From NCBI GenBank assembly GCA_035644935.1, contig DASQNO010000056.1:1-60493 (forward strand): 60,493 nucleotides of DNA. Reading direction: 5' to 3'. The position numbers were made by a program, and so were the translations under genes. Below the pieces are notes generated by a model, which saw nothing but the letters and a program-made list of their open reading frames with translations, was not told the DNA's origin and made no database searches. Within the stretch, counting starts at the first letter, position 1; each line of letters begins with the position of its first letter. Shown piece by piece: positions 22,673-31,636 of the stretch. The stretch is from CADCVW01 sp035644935 (GTDB lineage: Bacteria; Pseudomonadota; Alphaproteobacteria; Sphingomonadales; Sphingomonadaceae).

Positions 22673-23551
22673 ATGCCCGCTCTTATGGCTTGCATCGGTT
22701 TTATCGGACTGGGCGTCATGGGCGGTCCCATGGCGCGGCACTTGACGGCGGCGGGGCACGACCTGGCCGTGTACAACCGCACGCGTGCGAAGGCCGAGGC
22801 ATGGGTCGCGGCGCACGGCGGGAAGCTGGCGGACACGCCCGCCGACGTGGCGCGGGGCGCGGACGCGGTGTTCGCCTGCGTCGGCAACGACGACGATCTT
22901 CAGGCGATCACGCTGGGCCGCGACGGCGTCTTCGACGCTCTCGCTCCCGGCGCGCTGTTCGCAGATCATACGACCGTGTCCGCCGACATCGCTCGCCGCC
23001 TCTCCGACGAGGGCTCCGCGCGCGACATCCATGTGGTCGACGCTCCGGTCTCGGGAGGTCAGGCGGGTGCGGAGAACGGCACGGTGGTCGCGATGTGCGG
23101 CGGCACCGCCGAAGCGATGGCGATCGCGACCCCGTTGATGACCGCTTACGCCGCGCGCATCGTCCACATCGGCCCCGCGGGCGCTGGCCAATCGGCCAAG
23201 ATGGCCAACCAGCTCGCCATCGCGGGCGTGCTCGGCGGCCTGGCGGAGGCGGTCGCCTTCACCAAGGCGGCCGGGCTCGATCCCGACAAGGTGCTGGAGG
23301 CGGTGTCCGGCGGCTCCGCCCAGAGCTGGCAGATGGTCAATCGCTGGCCGACCATGGTCCGGGGCGAGTTCGATTTCGGTTTCGCCGTGGACTGGATGCG
23401 CAAGGACCTGGGGTTGGCGATCGACGAAGCGCGCCGCAACGGCGCGCCGCTGCCGCTCGCCGCGTTGCTCGACCAGTTCTACGCGGAGGTCCAGAAGAAG
23501 GGCGGCGGACGTCAGGATACGTCGTCGCTGGTACGGAGATTGACCGAATGA
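22673..23551 (+). CDS. NAD(P)-dependent beta-hydroxyacid dehydrogenase (3-hydroxyisobutyrate dehydrogenase-like)
   Basis: A 292-aa protein with an N-terminal Rossmann motif (CIGFIGLGVMGGPMARHL), the substrate-binding DAPVSGGQAGAENG segment, and the catalytic lysine in GAGQSAKMANQL. Family members oxidise 3-hydroxyisobutyrate, tartronate semialdehyde or related acids. Arg in VYNRT after strand two favours NADP. ATG 22685 is an alternative start. Its stop overlaps the next ATG (ATGA at 23548-23551), so it is coupled to the amidohydrolase. Confidence 0.88.
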   Translation: MPALMACIGFIGLGVMGGPMARHLTAAGHDLAVYNRTRAKAEAWVAAHGGKLADTPADVARGADAVFACVGNDDDLQAITLGRDGVFDALAPGALFADHTTVSADIARRLSDEGSARDIHVVDAPVSGGQAGAENGTVVAMCGGTAEAMAIATPLMTAYAARIVHIGPAGAGQSAKMANQLAIAGVLGGLAEAVAFTKAAGLDPDKVLEAVSGGSAQSWQMVNRWPTMVRGEFDFGFAVDWMRKDLGLAIDEARRNGAPLPLAALLDQFYAEVQKKGGGRQDTSSLVRRLTE

Positions 23552-25191
23552 AGCCCGTTTTTGCCGCGTTTCTGGCCTGTTTTTGCGCGCAAGCCGCGTC
23601 CGCCGACATCCTTATCGACAACGTGAACGGCTATTCGCTCGACGCGCAGAACCGGACGCTGCGCTTCACCGGGCTGCTGATCGGCGACGGCGGCCGCGTC
23701 AAGCAACTGGTCGCTGCCGGCGAAAGGCGCCCGCGCGGCGTTCCGCGCGCCGACGGGCTCGGCCGCACGCTGATCCCCGGCCTCATCGACGCGCACGGCC
23801 ATGTCATGGGCCTGGGCTTCCAGGCGATCCAGCTCGACCTCACGGGCACCACCTCGCTCGCCGACCTTCAGACCAAGCTCGCGGCCTATGCCGCCGCCAA
23901 TCCCAATCCGCTGTGGATCGTCGGACGCGGCTGGAACCAGGAACTTTGGGCGGACAAGCGCTTCCCCACGGCCGCCGACCTCGATCGCGCGGTGCCGAAC
24001 CGTCCGGTATTCCTGACGCGCATCGACGGGCACGCCGCCGTGGCCAACACGGCGGCGCTGACCCGCGCCGGCGTCACCAGCAAGACCGCCACGCCCACCG
24101 GCGGCAAGATCGAGAAGACCGCCGCCGGCGTGCCGACCGGCCTGCTGATCGACGCCGCCGCCTCGCTGGTCGAGAGCAAGATCCCCGCCCCGCAGCCGCG
24201 CGAGCGCGACCGTGCGTTCCTCGCCGCGCAGGAGATCATGCTGTCCAACGGACTGACCGCGGTGGCGGATATGGGTACGTCGGTCGACGACTGGCTGGTC
24301 ATGCGCCGCAACGGCGACGCCAACCAGCTTCGCGTCCGGATCCTGAGCTACTCGGCGAGCGTCGAGCCGATGATCACCATCGCGTCGGGGCAGCCGACAC
24401 CTTGGCTGTACCGCGATCGGCTGCGCATGGCGGGGGCCAAGCTGTACGCCGACGGCGCGTTGGGCTCCCGCGGCGCATGGCTCAAGACGTCCTATACCGA
24501 TGCCGCCGGAACGCGCGGCTTGCAGTTCCTGGACGACGCGAAGCTTCGCAATTTGATGAGCCGCGCCGCAATGGACGGGTTCCAGGTCGCGGTGCACGCC
24601 ATCGGCGACGCCGCAAACGCCCAGGTTCTGGCCGGTATCGAAGAGCTCAGCGCAACCTACACGGGCGACCGCCGCTGGCGGATCGAACATGCGCAGATCG
24701 TCGACGTGAAGGACATTCCGCGCTTCGGCCGCAGCGGCATCATCGCCTCGATGCAGCCGGTCCATCAAACGTCAGACCGCCTGATGGCGGAGGTGCGGCT
24801 CGGCCCGGCGCGGCTCGGCGGCGCCTATGCCTGGCGGTCGATGACCGCGGCGGGGGCGCGGCTGGCCTTCGGGTCGGACTTCCCGGTAGAGTCGCCGAAC
24901 CCTTTCCACGGGCTGGCCGTCGCGGTCAGCCGCGAGGACGCGGCAGGTCAGCCCGCCGGCGGCTGGCGGCCGGAGGAGCGCGTGAGCTTCACGGCCGCGC
25001 TCGCCGGCTTCACCCGCGACGCTGCCTACGCGGGCTTTGCGGAGGATCGGCTGGGTACGCTCGAGGTCGGCAAGCACGCCGACTTCCTCCTCATCGACCG
25101 CGACATTTTCGCCTCCACGCCCGCGCAGATTCGCGAAACCAAGGTATTCGAGACCTGGGTCGGCGGGCAGCTCATGTGGCGCCGGAAATAG
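23548..25191 (+). CDS. Secreted amidohydrolase (YtcJ-like, Amidohydro_3)
   Basis: A 547-aa protein with a signal peptide (MKPVFAAFLACFCAQAASA). The metal-dependent amidohydrolase barrel shows LIPGLIDAHGHV, GAKLYADGALGSRGAWL, AVHAIGDAANAQVL, RIEHAQIV and FGSDFPVESPNP, the order of YtcJ-type enzymes. Substrate is unknown; relatives hydrolyse N-substituted amides or formamides. The signal peptide places it in the periplasm, and the four-base overlap with the dehydrogenase suggests one transcript, though the two need not share a pathway. Confidence 0.88.
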   Translation: MKPVFAAFLACFCAQAASADILIDNVNGYSLDAQNRTLRFTGLLIGDGGRVKQLVAAGERRPRGVPRADGLGRTLIPGLIDAHGHVMGLGFQAIQLDLTGTTSLADLQTKLAAYAAANPNPLWIVGRGWNQELWADKRFPTAADLDRAVPNRPVFLTRIDGHAAVANTAALTRAGVTSKTATPTGGKIEKTAAGVPTGLLIDAAASLVESKIPAPQPRERDRAFLAAQEIMLSNGLTAVADMGTSVDDWLVMRRNGDANQLRVRILSYSASVEPMITIASGQPTPWLYRDRLRMAGAKLYADGALGSRGAWLKTSYTDAAGTRGLQFLDDAKLRNLMSRAAMDGFQVAVHAIGDAANAQVLAGIEELSATYTGDRRWRIEHAQIVDVKDIPRFGRSGIIASMQPVHQTSDRLMAEVRLGPARLGGAYAWRSMTAAGARLAFGSDFPVESPNPFHGLAVAVSREDAAGQPAGGWRPEERVSFTAALAGFTRDAAYAGFAEDRLGTLEVGKHADFLLIDRDIFASTPAQIRETKVFETWVGGQLMWRRK

Positions 25192-25216
25192 GCGGGGCTG
25201 AAGGACGAACCGCCGC

Positions 25217-26704
25217 TTAGTGCGGCGCCAGACCGATTTCGACGCCCGTCTTGTCATGCAGCGCGAACTTGTCGACGATGTCCGCGCTGGCGCGATTATA
25301 TCCGTTCACCTCGACCTCCTTGCCATCCCGCCGCAGCCGCGCGACGATCTTGTCGAGCGCCGCAACGGCCGAGATGTTCCAAAAATGCGCGGCGGATACG
25401 TCGATCAGCACGTTGGGCGCCGCCTCTTCGACGGCCAGCGCTCGCGTGAACCGGTCGACGGAGGCGAAGAAGATCTGTCCCGTCACCCGGTAGGTCGCGG
25501 TGTCGCCCTCTAGCGTCCGCTCCACCGCGAACATCTGCCGAACCTTGCCCGCGAAGAAGATGCCCGACAGCAGTACGCCGGCCAACACGCCCTGTGCGAG
25601 GTCATGCGTCGCCACCACCACGACCACCGTCGTCACCATCACGACCGAAGACGGCCAGGGATGGCGACGCAGGTTGGAAATCGAGTTCCAGCTGAACGTC
25701 CCGATCGACACCATGATCATGACAGCGACAAGCGCGGGCATCGGAATCCGTCCGACGAACGGCCCAAGCACGGCCAGCAGGAACAGCAGGAACAGCAGGA
25801 ACGCGCCGGCGGTGAAGGTCGACAGCCGCCCGCGTCCTCCCGACGTGACGTTGATCACCGATTGGCCGATCATCGCGCAGCCGCCCATGCCGCCGAACAT
25901 CGCCGCAACGATGTTGGCGCTGCCCTGCCCCGCGCACTCGCGCTGCTTGTTACTGTCCGTGTCGGTCATGTCGTCGACGATCTGCGCGGTCAGCAGCGAT
26001 TCCAGCAGCCCCACCGCCGCCATGGTGAGCGAATAGGGAAGAATGATCCTGAGCGTCTCCAGCGTCAGCGGAACTTCGGGCCAGACGAGACTGGGGAGGC
26101 CTTGCGGCAGTTCGCCCATGTCGCCGACCGTATTGACGGGCGCTCCGGTGGCGATGCTCACCGCGGTGAGCACGAGGATCGCGACCAGCGGCGACGGCAC
26201 CGCCTTGGTGACGCGCGGCAGCAGGTAGATGATGGCAAGGCCCGCCGCGACCATCGCATAGGCCTGCCAGCTTACGTTCGTCAGTTGGGGCAGCTGCGCC
26301 ATGAAGATGAGGATGGCGAGCGCGTTGACGAAGCCGGTGATCACCGAACGCGACACGAACTGCATCAAAAGGTCGAGCCGCAGCAGCCCGGCGACGATCT
26401 GGACCAGCCCCATCAGAATGGTGGCGGCGAACAGATATTCGACGCCGTGGTCGCGCACCAGGGGGATCACCAGAACCGCAACGGCCGCCGTGGCCGCGGA
26501 GATCATTCCCGGGCGGCCGCCGGTGAACGCGATAACGATCGCGATCGCCACCGACGCGTAGAGCCCGACGCGCGGATCGACGCCTGCGATGATGGAGAAG
26601 CCGATGGCTTCGGGAATAAGCGCAAGCGCGACAACCACGCCCGCGAGCACCTCCGCGCGCGGATTGGAAAGCCAGTCGCGGCGAAGCGTGGCGAGGTCGA
26701 ACAT
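25217..26704 (-). CDS. SulP family anion transporter with STAS domain
   Basis: A 495-aa membrane protein. About ten to twelve hydrophobic segments run from residue 20 to 400, starting with the LAGVVVALALIPEAIGFSIIAG signature of SLC26/SulP. A cytosolic STAS domain follows (VLIDVSAAHFWNISAVAALDKIV). Substrates of the family are sulfate, bicarbonate and other anions; the bicarbonate clade is plausible but not provable. It converges on the amidohydrolase gene. The 190 bases upstream hold no gene. Confidence 0.9.
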   Translation of the reverse strand: MFDLATLRRDWLSNPRAEVLAGVVVALALIPEAIGFSIIAGVDPRVGLYASVAIAIVIAFTGGRPGMISAATAAVAVLVIPLVRDHGVEYLFAATILMGLVQIVAGLLRLDLLMQFVSRSVITGFVNALAILIFMAQLPQLTNVSWQAYAMVAAGLAIIYLLPRVTKAVPSPLVAILVLTAVSIATGAPVNTVGDMGELPQGLPSLVWPEVPLTLETLRIILPYSLTMAAVGLLESLLTAQIVDDMTDTDSNKQRECAGQGSANIVAAMFGGMGGCAMIGQSVINVTSGGRGRLSTFTAGAFLLFLLFLLAVLGPFVGRIPMPALVAVMIMVSIGTFSWNSISNLRRHPWPSSVVMVTTVVVVVATHDLAQGVLAGVLLSGIFFAGKVRQMFAVERTLEGDTATYRVTGQIFFASVDRFTRALAVEEAAPNVLIDVSAAHFWNISAVAALDKIVARLRRDGKEVEVNGYNRASADIVDKFALHDKTGVEIGLAPH

Positions 26705-26894
26705 GTGACATCCAGATCAACAGGCGGTCACCCGGGGTGCCGCATTGTCCGGGGGATAGGCGCCCGGCCGAGCCACCCGCAACGCGGGTCCGTCGAAGCG
26801 CTGCTTCATGCCCGCAAAGCGCCGCCCGATCAACTCCCGCGGGGCGTCCGTCGCTTCCCGCGCCCAATGCCCCCTCCCTTACGTCCTGTCGGCC

Positions 26895-27509
26895 TCAGAG
26901 CCGGTAGGCTGGTAGCCGCAAGCCCTTCGCGATGGCGAGCGCGCGCAGGCCGAAGCCGGCCGCCGCGGCGATCGCGCCGGCCACGGGCGCAGGCATGCCG
27001 ATGGCCAGCAACCCGACGACCAGCGCTGCGGACAGCGCGGCGGCCGTTACGTACAGCTCAGGCCGCATCAGGATCGAGGGCTGGCCGGCGAGGACGTCGC
27101 GGATGATGCCGCCGAGGCAGCCGGTGAGCACGCCCATCGCGATCGCGGGCAGCGGCGCGACGCCGTAGGCCAGCGCCTTGGCCGCGCCGAACGTCGCATA
27201 GGCGGCGAGCCCCACCGCATCGAGCCAATCGATCGCGCGGCCCTGCCACCACGGTTTGGGCGCGACCCACACGGTCAGCGCGGCGGCGAGGCAAGCGGCC
27301 AGCGAGACATTGTGGTCGATCCAGAACACCCGCGCGCCGATCAGCAGATCGCGCACCGACCCGCCGCCGACGCCCGCCACGACCGCGAAGAAGGTGAACG
27401 TGACCAGCGTCTGCCGGTTCGCCGCGGCGACCAGCGCGCCGGTTAGCGCGAAGACGAAGATCGCAGCGGTGTCGAGCAGGCCGATCAAGGGCGTGGAGAA
27501 GGTGGACAT
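26895..27509 (-). CDS. Trimeric intracellular cation channel family protein (UPF0126)
   Basis: A 204-aa membrane protein from the ATG at 27509. Two repeated three-helix units are visible, each with the Gly-rich motif of bacterial TRIC channels: GGGSVRDLLIG and GGIIRDVLAG. Bacterial TRIC homologues conduct K+ as trimers; the physiological role is poorly known. In-frame codons up to 27590 are rich in Arg/Cys and not family-like. It is divergent from the TraB/GumN gene. Confidence 0.88.
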   Translation of the reverse strand: MSTFSTPLIGLLDTAAIFVFALTGALVAAANRQTLVTFTFFAVVAGVGGGSVRDLLIGARVFWIDHNVSLAACLAAALTVWVAPKPWWQGRAIDWLDAVGLAAYATFGAAKALAYGVAPLPAIAMGVLTGCLGGIIRDVLAGQPSILMRPELYVTAAALSAALVVGLLAIGMPAPVAGAIAAAAGFGLRALAIAKGLRLPAYRL

Positions 27510-27599
27510 GAGCCAACGGGGCTCTCTTACTCCGCCGGTGAAAAGGCAAGGCGAGCCGCAGGCCCGCATTCCGCCACAAAGGCGCGTCACGTTTGAGAT

Positions 27600-28604
27600 A
27601 TGAACAAGCGCCCTTCACGATCCCTGAGCGCTTGGCGCGTAATCTCCATGTTCGCTTTGGCGGGCCTTGCGGCGGCGCCTTCCGCGGCTCAGTCACCGCC
27701 GCTCCCCCCGCAAATCGGCGACGCGGCCGACGAGATCGTCATCACGGCGCAGCGCAGCGGCATTCCGGTGTGGCGGGTAACAGGGCCGCGCACCACCGTC
27801 GTTCTGGTTGGATCGATTGGCAGCGTCGCACCTGGAACGCGGTGGGACCCGGTGCCGCTGGATGCCGCGCTGGTCAAGGCGAACCGCGTCATGTTTCCGG
27901 AATCCTTGGCTTTTGGCGGCGGCGTCGGGACGATGTTCAGCGCGCTAGGTCAGTGGCGCAAGCAGGCGACACTGCCCAAAGGGCAAACGCTTCAGCAAAT
28001 GACCACGCCAGCCCAGTGGGCGCGGCTCGTCGCGTTGCGCGACAAGGGAGTGCTGAAGCCGGGTTTTGAACGCAAGCATCCGTTCCACCTCGCCTTGTCC
28101 CTGCGCCATTCGGTGCGGGACAAACGCAAGCTCAGCCCAGGCGCGGATCAATACGTTCGACGATTCCTGGGCAAGAACAAGACCAAGCGAGTACCCATGA
28201 CGCGAGGCGACACTAAAGCGTTGATGGCCGAACTCTTCAAGTCGGCGCCCCGCGCGCATGTCGCCTGCCTGATGGACTCCGTTGCTTTGGCGGAAGCTGG
28301 TGCCGGCGGCGTGCGGGCGCGGGTCGCGGCCTTGAAGACGCGGTCCGACGCATGGGCGACGCGCCGCGTGCCCGAAGCCGTGGCGGCCTTCCATGACGAT
28401 CACTCGCCATTGTGCTGGCCCAAGGACGGCCGCCTGTTCCAGGCTCACGAGGCTCGGCTCAGCCCGGCCGTTCGTTCGCTGATGAACAAGCCTGAAGTCA
28501 CGCTTGCGGTCGTCTCCCTGGATTCACTGGCGGAACGCGGCGGTGTCCTCGATGATCTCGTAGCGGCCGGGTTCGACGTGCGCGGGCCCCGCTGGAAGCG
28601 CTGA
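27600..28604 (+). CDS. TraB/GumN family protein
   Basis: A 334-aa secreted protein with a Sec signal (ISMFALAGLAAAPSAAQ). The body has the IPVWRVTGPRTTVVLVGSIG opening, a central RAHVACLMDSVALAEAG, and a C-terminal VTLAVVSLDSLAERGGVLDDL motif, all features of the TraB/GumN superfamily, whose members are thought to be metallo-hydrolases of the erythromycin-esterase/Tiki type. Function here is unknown. The canonical GSxH of Tiki-like proteases is GSIG here, so catalytic activity is doubtful. Confidence 0.75.
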   Translation: MNKRPSRSLSAWRVISMFALAGLAAAPSAAQSPPLPPQIGDAADEIVITAQRSGIPVWRVTGPRTTVVLVGSIGSVAPGTRWDPVPLDAALVKANRVMFPESLAFGGGVGTMFSALGQWRKQATLPKGQTLQQMTTPAQWARLVALRDKGVLKPGFERKHPFHLALSLRHSVRDKRKLSPGADQYVRRFLGKNKTKRVPMTRGDTKALMAELFKSAPRAHVACLMDSVALAEAGAGGVRARVAALKTRSDAWATRRVPEAVAAFHDDHSPLCWPKDGRLFQAHEARLSPAVRSLMNKPEVTLAVVSLDSLAERGGVLDDLVAAGFDVRGPRWKR

Positions 28605-28743
28605 CGGGGCGCAAAGCCCGGCTGGAGCGTGTTTTTAAAAGTCCCAGCGGGGGTGCGGTCAGCGGCGCCGAGACTCGACGTGACCCGGAAACGTCCGCTG
28701 CGCCACTTTCCATCAGTTTGCGATGGCAAAGGTCTGGCGGACG

Positions 28744-30153
28744 CTAGATGTGGATCGGTTTGCCCGTGACGGCCATCGCCGCTTCCTTGAGCGCCTCCGC
28801 ATGCGTCGGGTGGGCGTGGCAGGTGTAGGCGATGTCCTCCGACGTGGCGCCGAACTCCATCGCCTGGCACGCCTGCGCGATCATCGTGCCGGCCAGCGAC
28901 GAGATGATGTGGACGCCCAGCACGCGGTCGGTCTTGGCGTCGGCGATCACCTTGACGAAGCCGTCGGTGTCGCGGTTGGTCTTGGCGCGGCTGTTGCCCG
29001 CGAACGGGAACTTGCCGACCTTGACCTCGCCACGCGCCTTGGCCTCCTCTTCGGTGAGCCCGACGCCGGCGATTTCCGGATGCGTGTAGACGACCGACGG
29101 GATCACCGCGTGATTGACGATCCCGGTCTGCCCGGCGATGTTCTCGGCCACCGCGATGCCCTCGTCCTCCGCCTTGTGCGCGAGCATCAGGCCGGGAACA
29201 ACATCGCCGATCGCCCAGATGCCGGGAACGGCGGTGGCGAAGTCGTGGTCGACCTCGATCTGCCCGCGCTTGTTGAGCGCGAGCCCGGCCGCCTCCAGCG
29301 CCAGGCCGTCGACATTGGGTCGGCGGCCGATCGCCACCAGCACCGCGTCGGCCTCGATCGTCTCGGCCTGTCCTGAGCCTGTCGAAGGGCCGGCTGCGGG
29401 TTCCACGGTCAAGGTCGCGCGGTCGCCATCGCGCGTTACGCCCGTAACCTTGGTGCCGAGCCGGAATTCGAAGCCCTGCTTAGCGAAAATCTTGCGGCTT
29501 TCCTTGCGGACCTCGCCGTCCAGGCCGGGGAGGATCTCGTCGAGATATTCGACGACGGTAACCTTGGCGCCCAGCCGCTTCCACACGGAGCCGAGCTCCA
29601 GCCCGATGACGCCCGCGCCGATAACGACCAGATGTTCGGGCACCTTCGGCAGCGCCAGCGCGCCCGTGGAGTCGAACACGACCTCGCCGTCCATCTCGAC
29701 GCCCGGGAGTGGCGTGACGTTCGATCCCGTGGCGATGACGATGTTCTTGGCGCGCACCGGCTTGCCCGCGACCTCGACGCTGTCCTTGCTCGTGAACGTG
29801 GCGCGGCCCTTGAGCCATTCGACCTTGTTCTTCTTGAACAAGAACGCGATGCCGCCGGTCAGCTCGGTAACGGCCTTGGCCTTCTCCGCGTGCATCTGGT
29901 CGAGGTTCAGCGACGCGCCCTGGAGGTCGACCCCGAATTTGGCGAGCGCGCCGGACTTGGCCTGCTCGAACAGCTCGGACGCGTGGAGCAGCGCCTTGGA
30001 CGGAATGCAGCCGACGTTGAGGCAGGTACCGCCCAGCGTTTCGCGGCTTTCGGCGCAGGCGGTCTTGAGTCCCAGCTGCGCCGCGCGGATCGCGGCGACG
30101 TAGCCCCCGGGACCGGCGCCGATGACCAGGACGTCGTAGTCGTATTCAGCCAC
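28744..30153 (-). CDS. lpdA: Dihydrolipoyl dehydrogenase (E3)
   Basis: A 469-aa flavoprotein from GTG 30153 that reoxidises dihydrolipoyl groups of the 2-oxoglutarate complex with NAD. FAD-binding GAGPGGYVAA (12-21), redox pair Cys44/Cys49 in GGTCLNVGCIPSKALLH, NAD loop GAGVIGLELGSV, and the C-terminal CHAHPTHAEALKEA catalytic His-Glu are intact. Residues 255-262, GPSTGSGQ, are coded by a fragment of the dispersed repeat found at 30161, inserted in frame in a surface stretch before EADAVLVAIGRRPN. Last gene of the leftward mdh-sucD-sucA-odhB-lpdA cluster; a full repeat separates it from odhB. Confidence 0.95.
   Translation of the reverse strand: MAEYDYDVLVIGAGPGGYVAAIRAAQLGLKTACAESRETLGGTCLNVGCIPSKALLHASELFEQAKSGALAKFGVDLQGASLNLDQMHAEKAKAVTELTGGIAFLFKKNKVEWLKGRATFTSKDSVEVAGKPVRAKNIVIATGSNVTPLPGVEMDGEVVFDSTGALALPKVPEHLVVIGAGVIGLELGSVWKRLGAKVTVVEYLDEILPGLDGEVRKESRKIFAKQGFEFRLGTKVTGVTRDGDRATLTVEPAAGPSTGSGQAETIEADAVLVAIGRRPNVDGLALEAAGLALNKRGQIEVDHDFATAVPGIWAIGDVVPGLMLAHKAEDEGIAVAENIAGQTGIVNHAVIPSVVYTHPEIAGVGLTEEEAKARGEVKVGKFPFAGNSRAKTNRDTDGFVKVIADAKTDRVLGVHIISSLAGTMIAQACQAMEFGATSEDIAYTCHAHPTHAEALKEAAMAVTGKPIHI
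29372..29390. repeat. Dispersed-repeat fragment inside lpdA
   Basis: CCTGAGCCTGTCGAAGGGC matches the arm of the element at 30161-30184 except at one end. It encodes part of an eight-residue insertion (GPSTGSGQ) in the lpdA frame. Confidence 0.8.
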
Positions 30154-30160
30154 AATAACT

Positions 30161-30248
30161 CCGTTCGCCCTGAGCCTGTCGAAGGGCTTATCTTTTCTTC
30201 CTCCCTATGTGGATAAGGAGAGGGCTTCGACAAGCTCAGCCCGAACGG
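30161..30248. repeat. Full-length dispersed inverted repeat between odhB and lpdA
   Basis: Left arm 30161-30184, right arm 30225-30248; 22 of 24 bases pair. The arms share the core CCTGTCGAAG/CTTCGACAAG and are separated by a 40-base pyrimidine-then-purine loop. It is the intact reference for the split copy at 4332-4476. It sits within the operon, eight bases upstream of the lpdA start. Confidence 0.85.
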
Positions 30249-30257
30249 ATGGACTGC

Positions 30258-31583
30258 TTACAGGTCGATCAGCAACCGCGTCGGATCCTCGATCGCTTCC
30301 TTCATGCGAACGAGAAATGTTACCGCCTCGCGCCCGTCGATCAGGCGGTGGTCGTAGGACAGCGCCAGGTACATCATCGGCCGGGCGACGACCTGACCGT
30401 CGCGAACCACGGGCCGTTCCTCGATGCGGTGCATGCCCAGCACCGCCGATTGCGGCGGGTTGATGATGGGGGTGGACATCAGCGAGCCGAACACGCCGCC
30501 GTTCGTGATCGTGAAGGTGCCGCCCTTCATCTCGTCCATCGTCAACGTGCCGGCCTTGGCCTTCTTACCGAAACCCGCGATCGTCTTCTCGATATCCGCG
30601 AAGCTCAGCTTGTCGGCGTCGCGGATGACGGGCACGACGAGCCCGCCCGGGGCGGACACGGCGACGGAGATGTCGGCATAGTCGCGGTAGACGATCTCGT
30701 CGCCTTCGATGCTGGCGTTGGCCGACGGGATGTCCTTCAGGGCCAGCACCGCGGCCTTGGTGAAGAAGCCCATGAAGCCAAGGCGGATGCCATGCTTCTT
30801 TTCAAACAGATCCTTGTACCGGGCACGCGCGTCGATCACCGCGGTCATGTCGACGTCGTTGAACGTCGTCAGCATCGCGGCAGTGTTCTGCGCTTCCTTG
30901 AGGCGCTTGGCGATCGTCTGGCGCAACCGCGTCATCTTGACGCGCTCCTCATTTCGCCCGCCGGCAGGCGCAGCAGCCGAAGCCGGTGCGGCCTGCGTCG
31001 GGGCGCGAGGCGCCTCCGCGACGATCCCTGCAGCGGCGTTGAGGACGTCGCCCTTGGTCAGCTCGCCATTTTCCCCGCTGCCCCGGATCTTGGAGGGGTC
31101 GAGCCCGCGCTCCAGCGCCATGCGGCGGACGGACGGCGGGATACCCAGTTGGCTGAGATCGTCTTCGGAGATGACGTTGCCGGCCGGGGCGGAGCCGCCG
31201 GCGCTCGCCTCCCCGGCTTGATGCTCTTCGCTGCCCTTGAGCGCGACACCGCCGTGACCCGTCGTGTTCGTATCCTCATGCGGAGCGGCGGGCGAAGGTG
31301 GAGCTTCCGCGCCCGGTGTCGCCGAAACGGTTGCTGAGGCGCCCGATCCGCTTTCGATGCTGGCGATCAGCGCGCCAACCGCGACCGTGTCGCCTGCGTT
31401 GACGACGTGCGCGCCCATCGTGCCAGCGGCGGGGGCGGGAACCTCTACCGCTACCTTGTCAGTCTCCAGGCTGGCGATCGGCTCGTCGGCGGCGACCGCG
31501 TCGCCCGGCTGCTTGAGCCAGGCGCCCAATGTCGCCTCGGTGATGGATTCGCCCAGCGTGGGGACTTTGACTTCGATGCCCAT
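30258..31583 (-). CDS. odhB: Dihydrolipoyllysine succinyltransferase (E2 of 2-oxoglutarate dehydrogenase)
   Basis: A 441-aa protein. One N-terminal lipoyl domain with Lys43 in ETDKVAVEVPA, an Ala/Pro/Gly-rich linker, the peripheral-subunit-binding domain (VRRMALERGLDPSKIRGSG), a second linker and the catalytic core ending YDHRLIDGREAVTFL, where the His is catalytic. It transfers succinyl groups to CoA in the oxoglutarate complex. It lies between sucA (53-base gap) and lpdA. Confidence 0.95.
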   Translation of the reverse strand: MGIEVKVPTLGESITEATLGAWLKQPGDAVAADEPIASLETDKVAVEVPAPAAGTMGAHVVNAGDTVAVGALIASIESGSGASATVSATPGAEAPPSPAAPHEDTNTTGHGGVALKGSEEHQAGEASAGGSAPAGNVISEDDLSQLGIPPSVRRMALERGLDPSKIRGSGENGELTKGDVLNAAAGIVAEAPRAPTQAAPASAAAPAGGRNEERVKMTRLRQTIAKRLKEAQNTAAMLTTFNDVDMTAVIDARARYKDLFEKKHGIRLGFMGFFTKAAVLALKDIPSANASIEGDEIVYRDYADISVAVSAPGGLVVPVIRDADKLSFADIEKTIAGFGKKAKAGTLTMDEMKGGTFTITNGGVFGSLMSTPIINPPQSAVLGMHRIEERPVVRDGQVVARPMMYLALSYDHRLIDGREAVTFLVRMKEAIEDPTRLLIDL

Positions 31584-31636
31584 GCACGGTCCTTTAGAAG
31601 CTTAGAGCGGGCACGTCATCCCGAACCCGGATGTTG

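Noticed and set aside
22690..23547. N-terminal extension of the amidohydrolase through the dehydrogenase gene
   Set aside because: The upstream part is an Arg-rich alternate frame of the dehydrogenase, and ATG 23548 begins a proper signal peptide.
31612..31632. Short CATCC/GGATG inverted repeat between odhB and sucA
   Set aside because: Only a 5-bp stem; too weak to call a repeat copy or a terminator.
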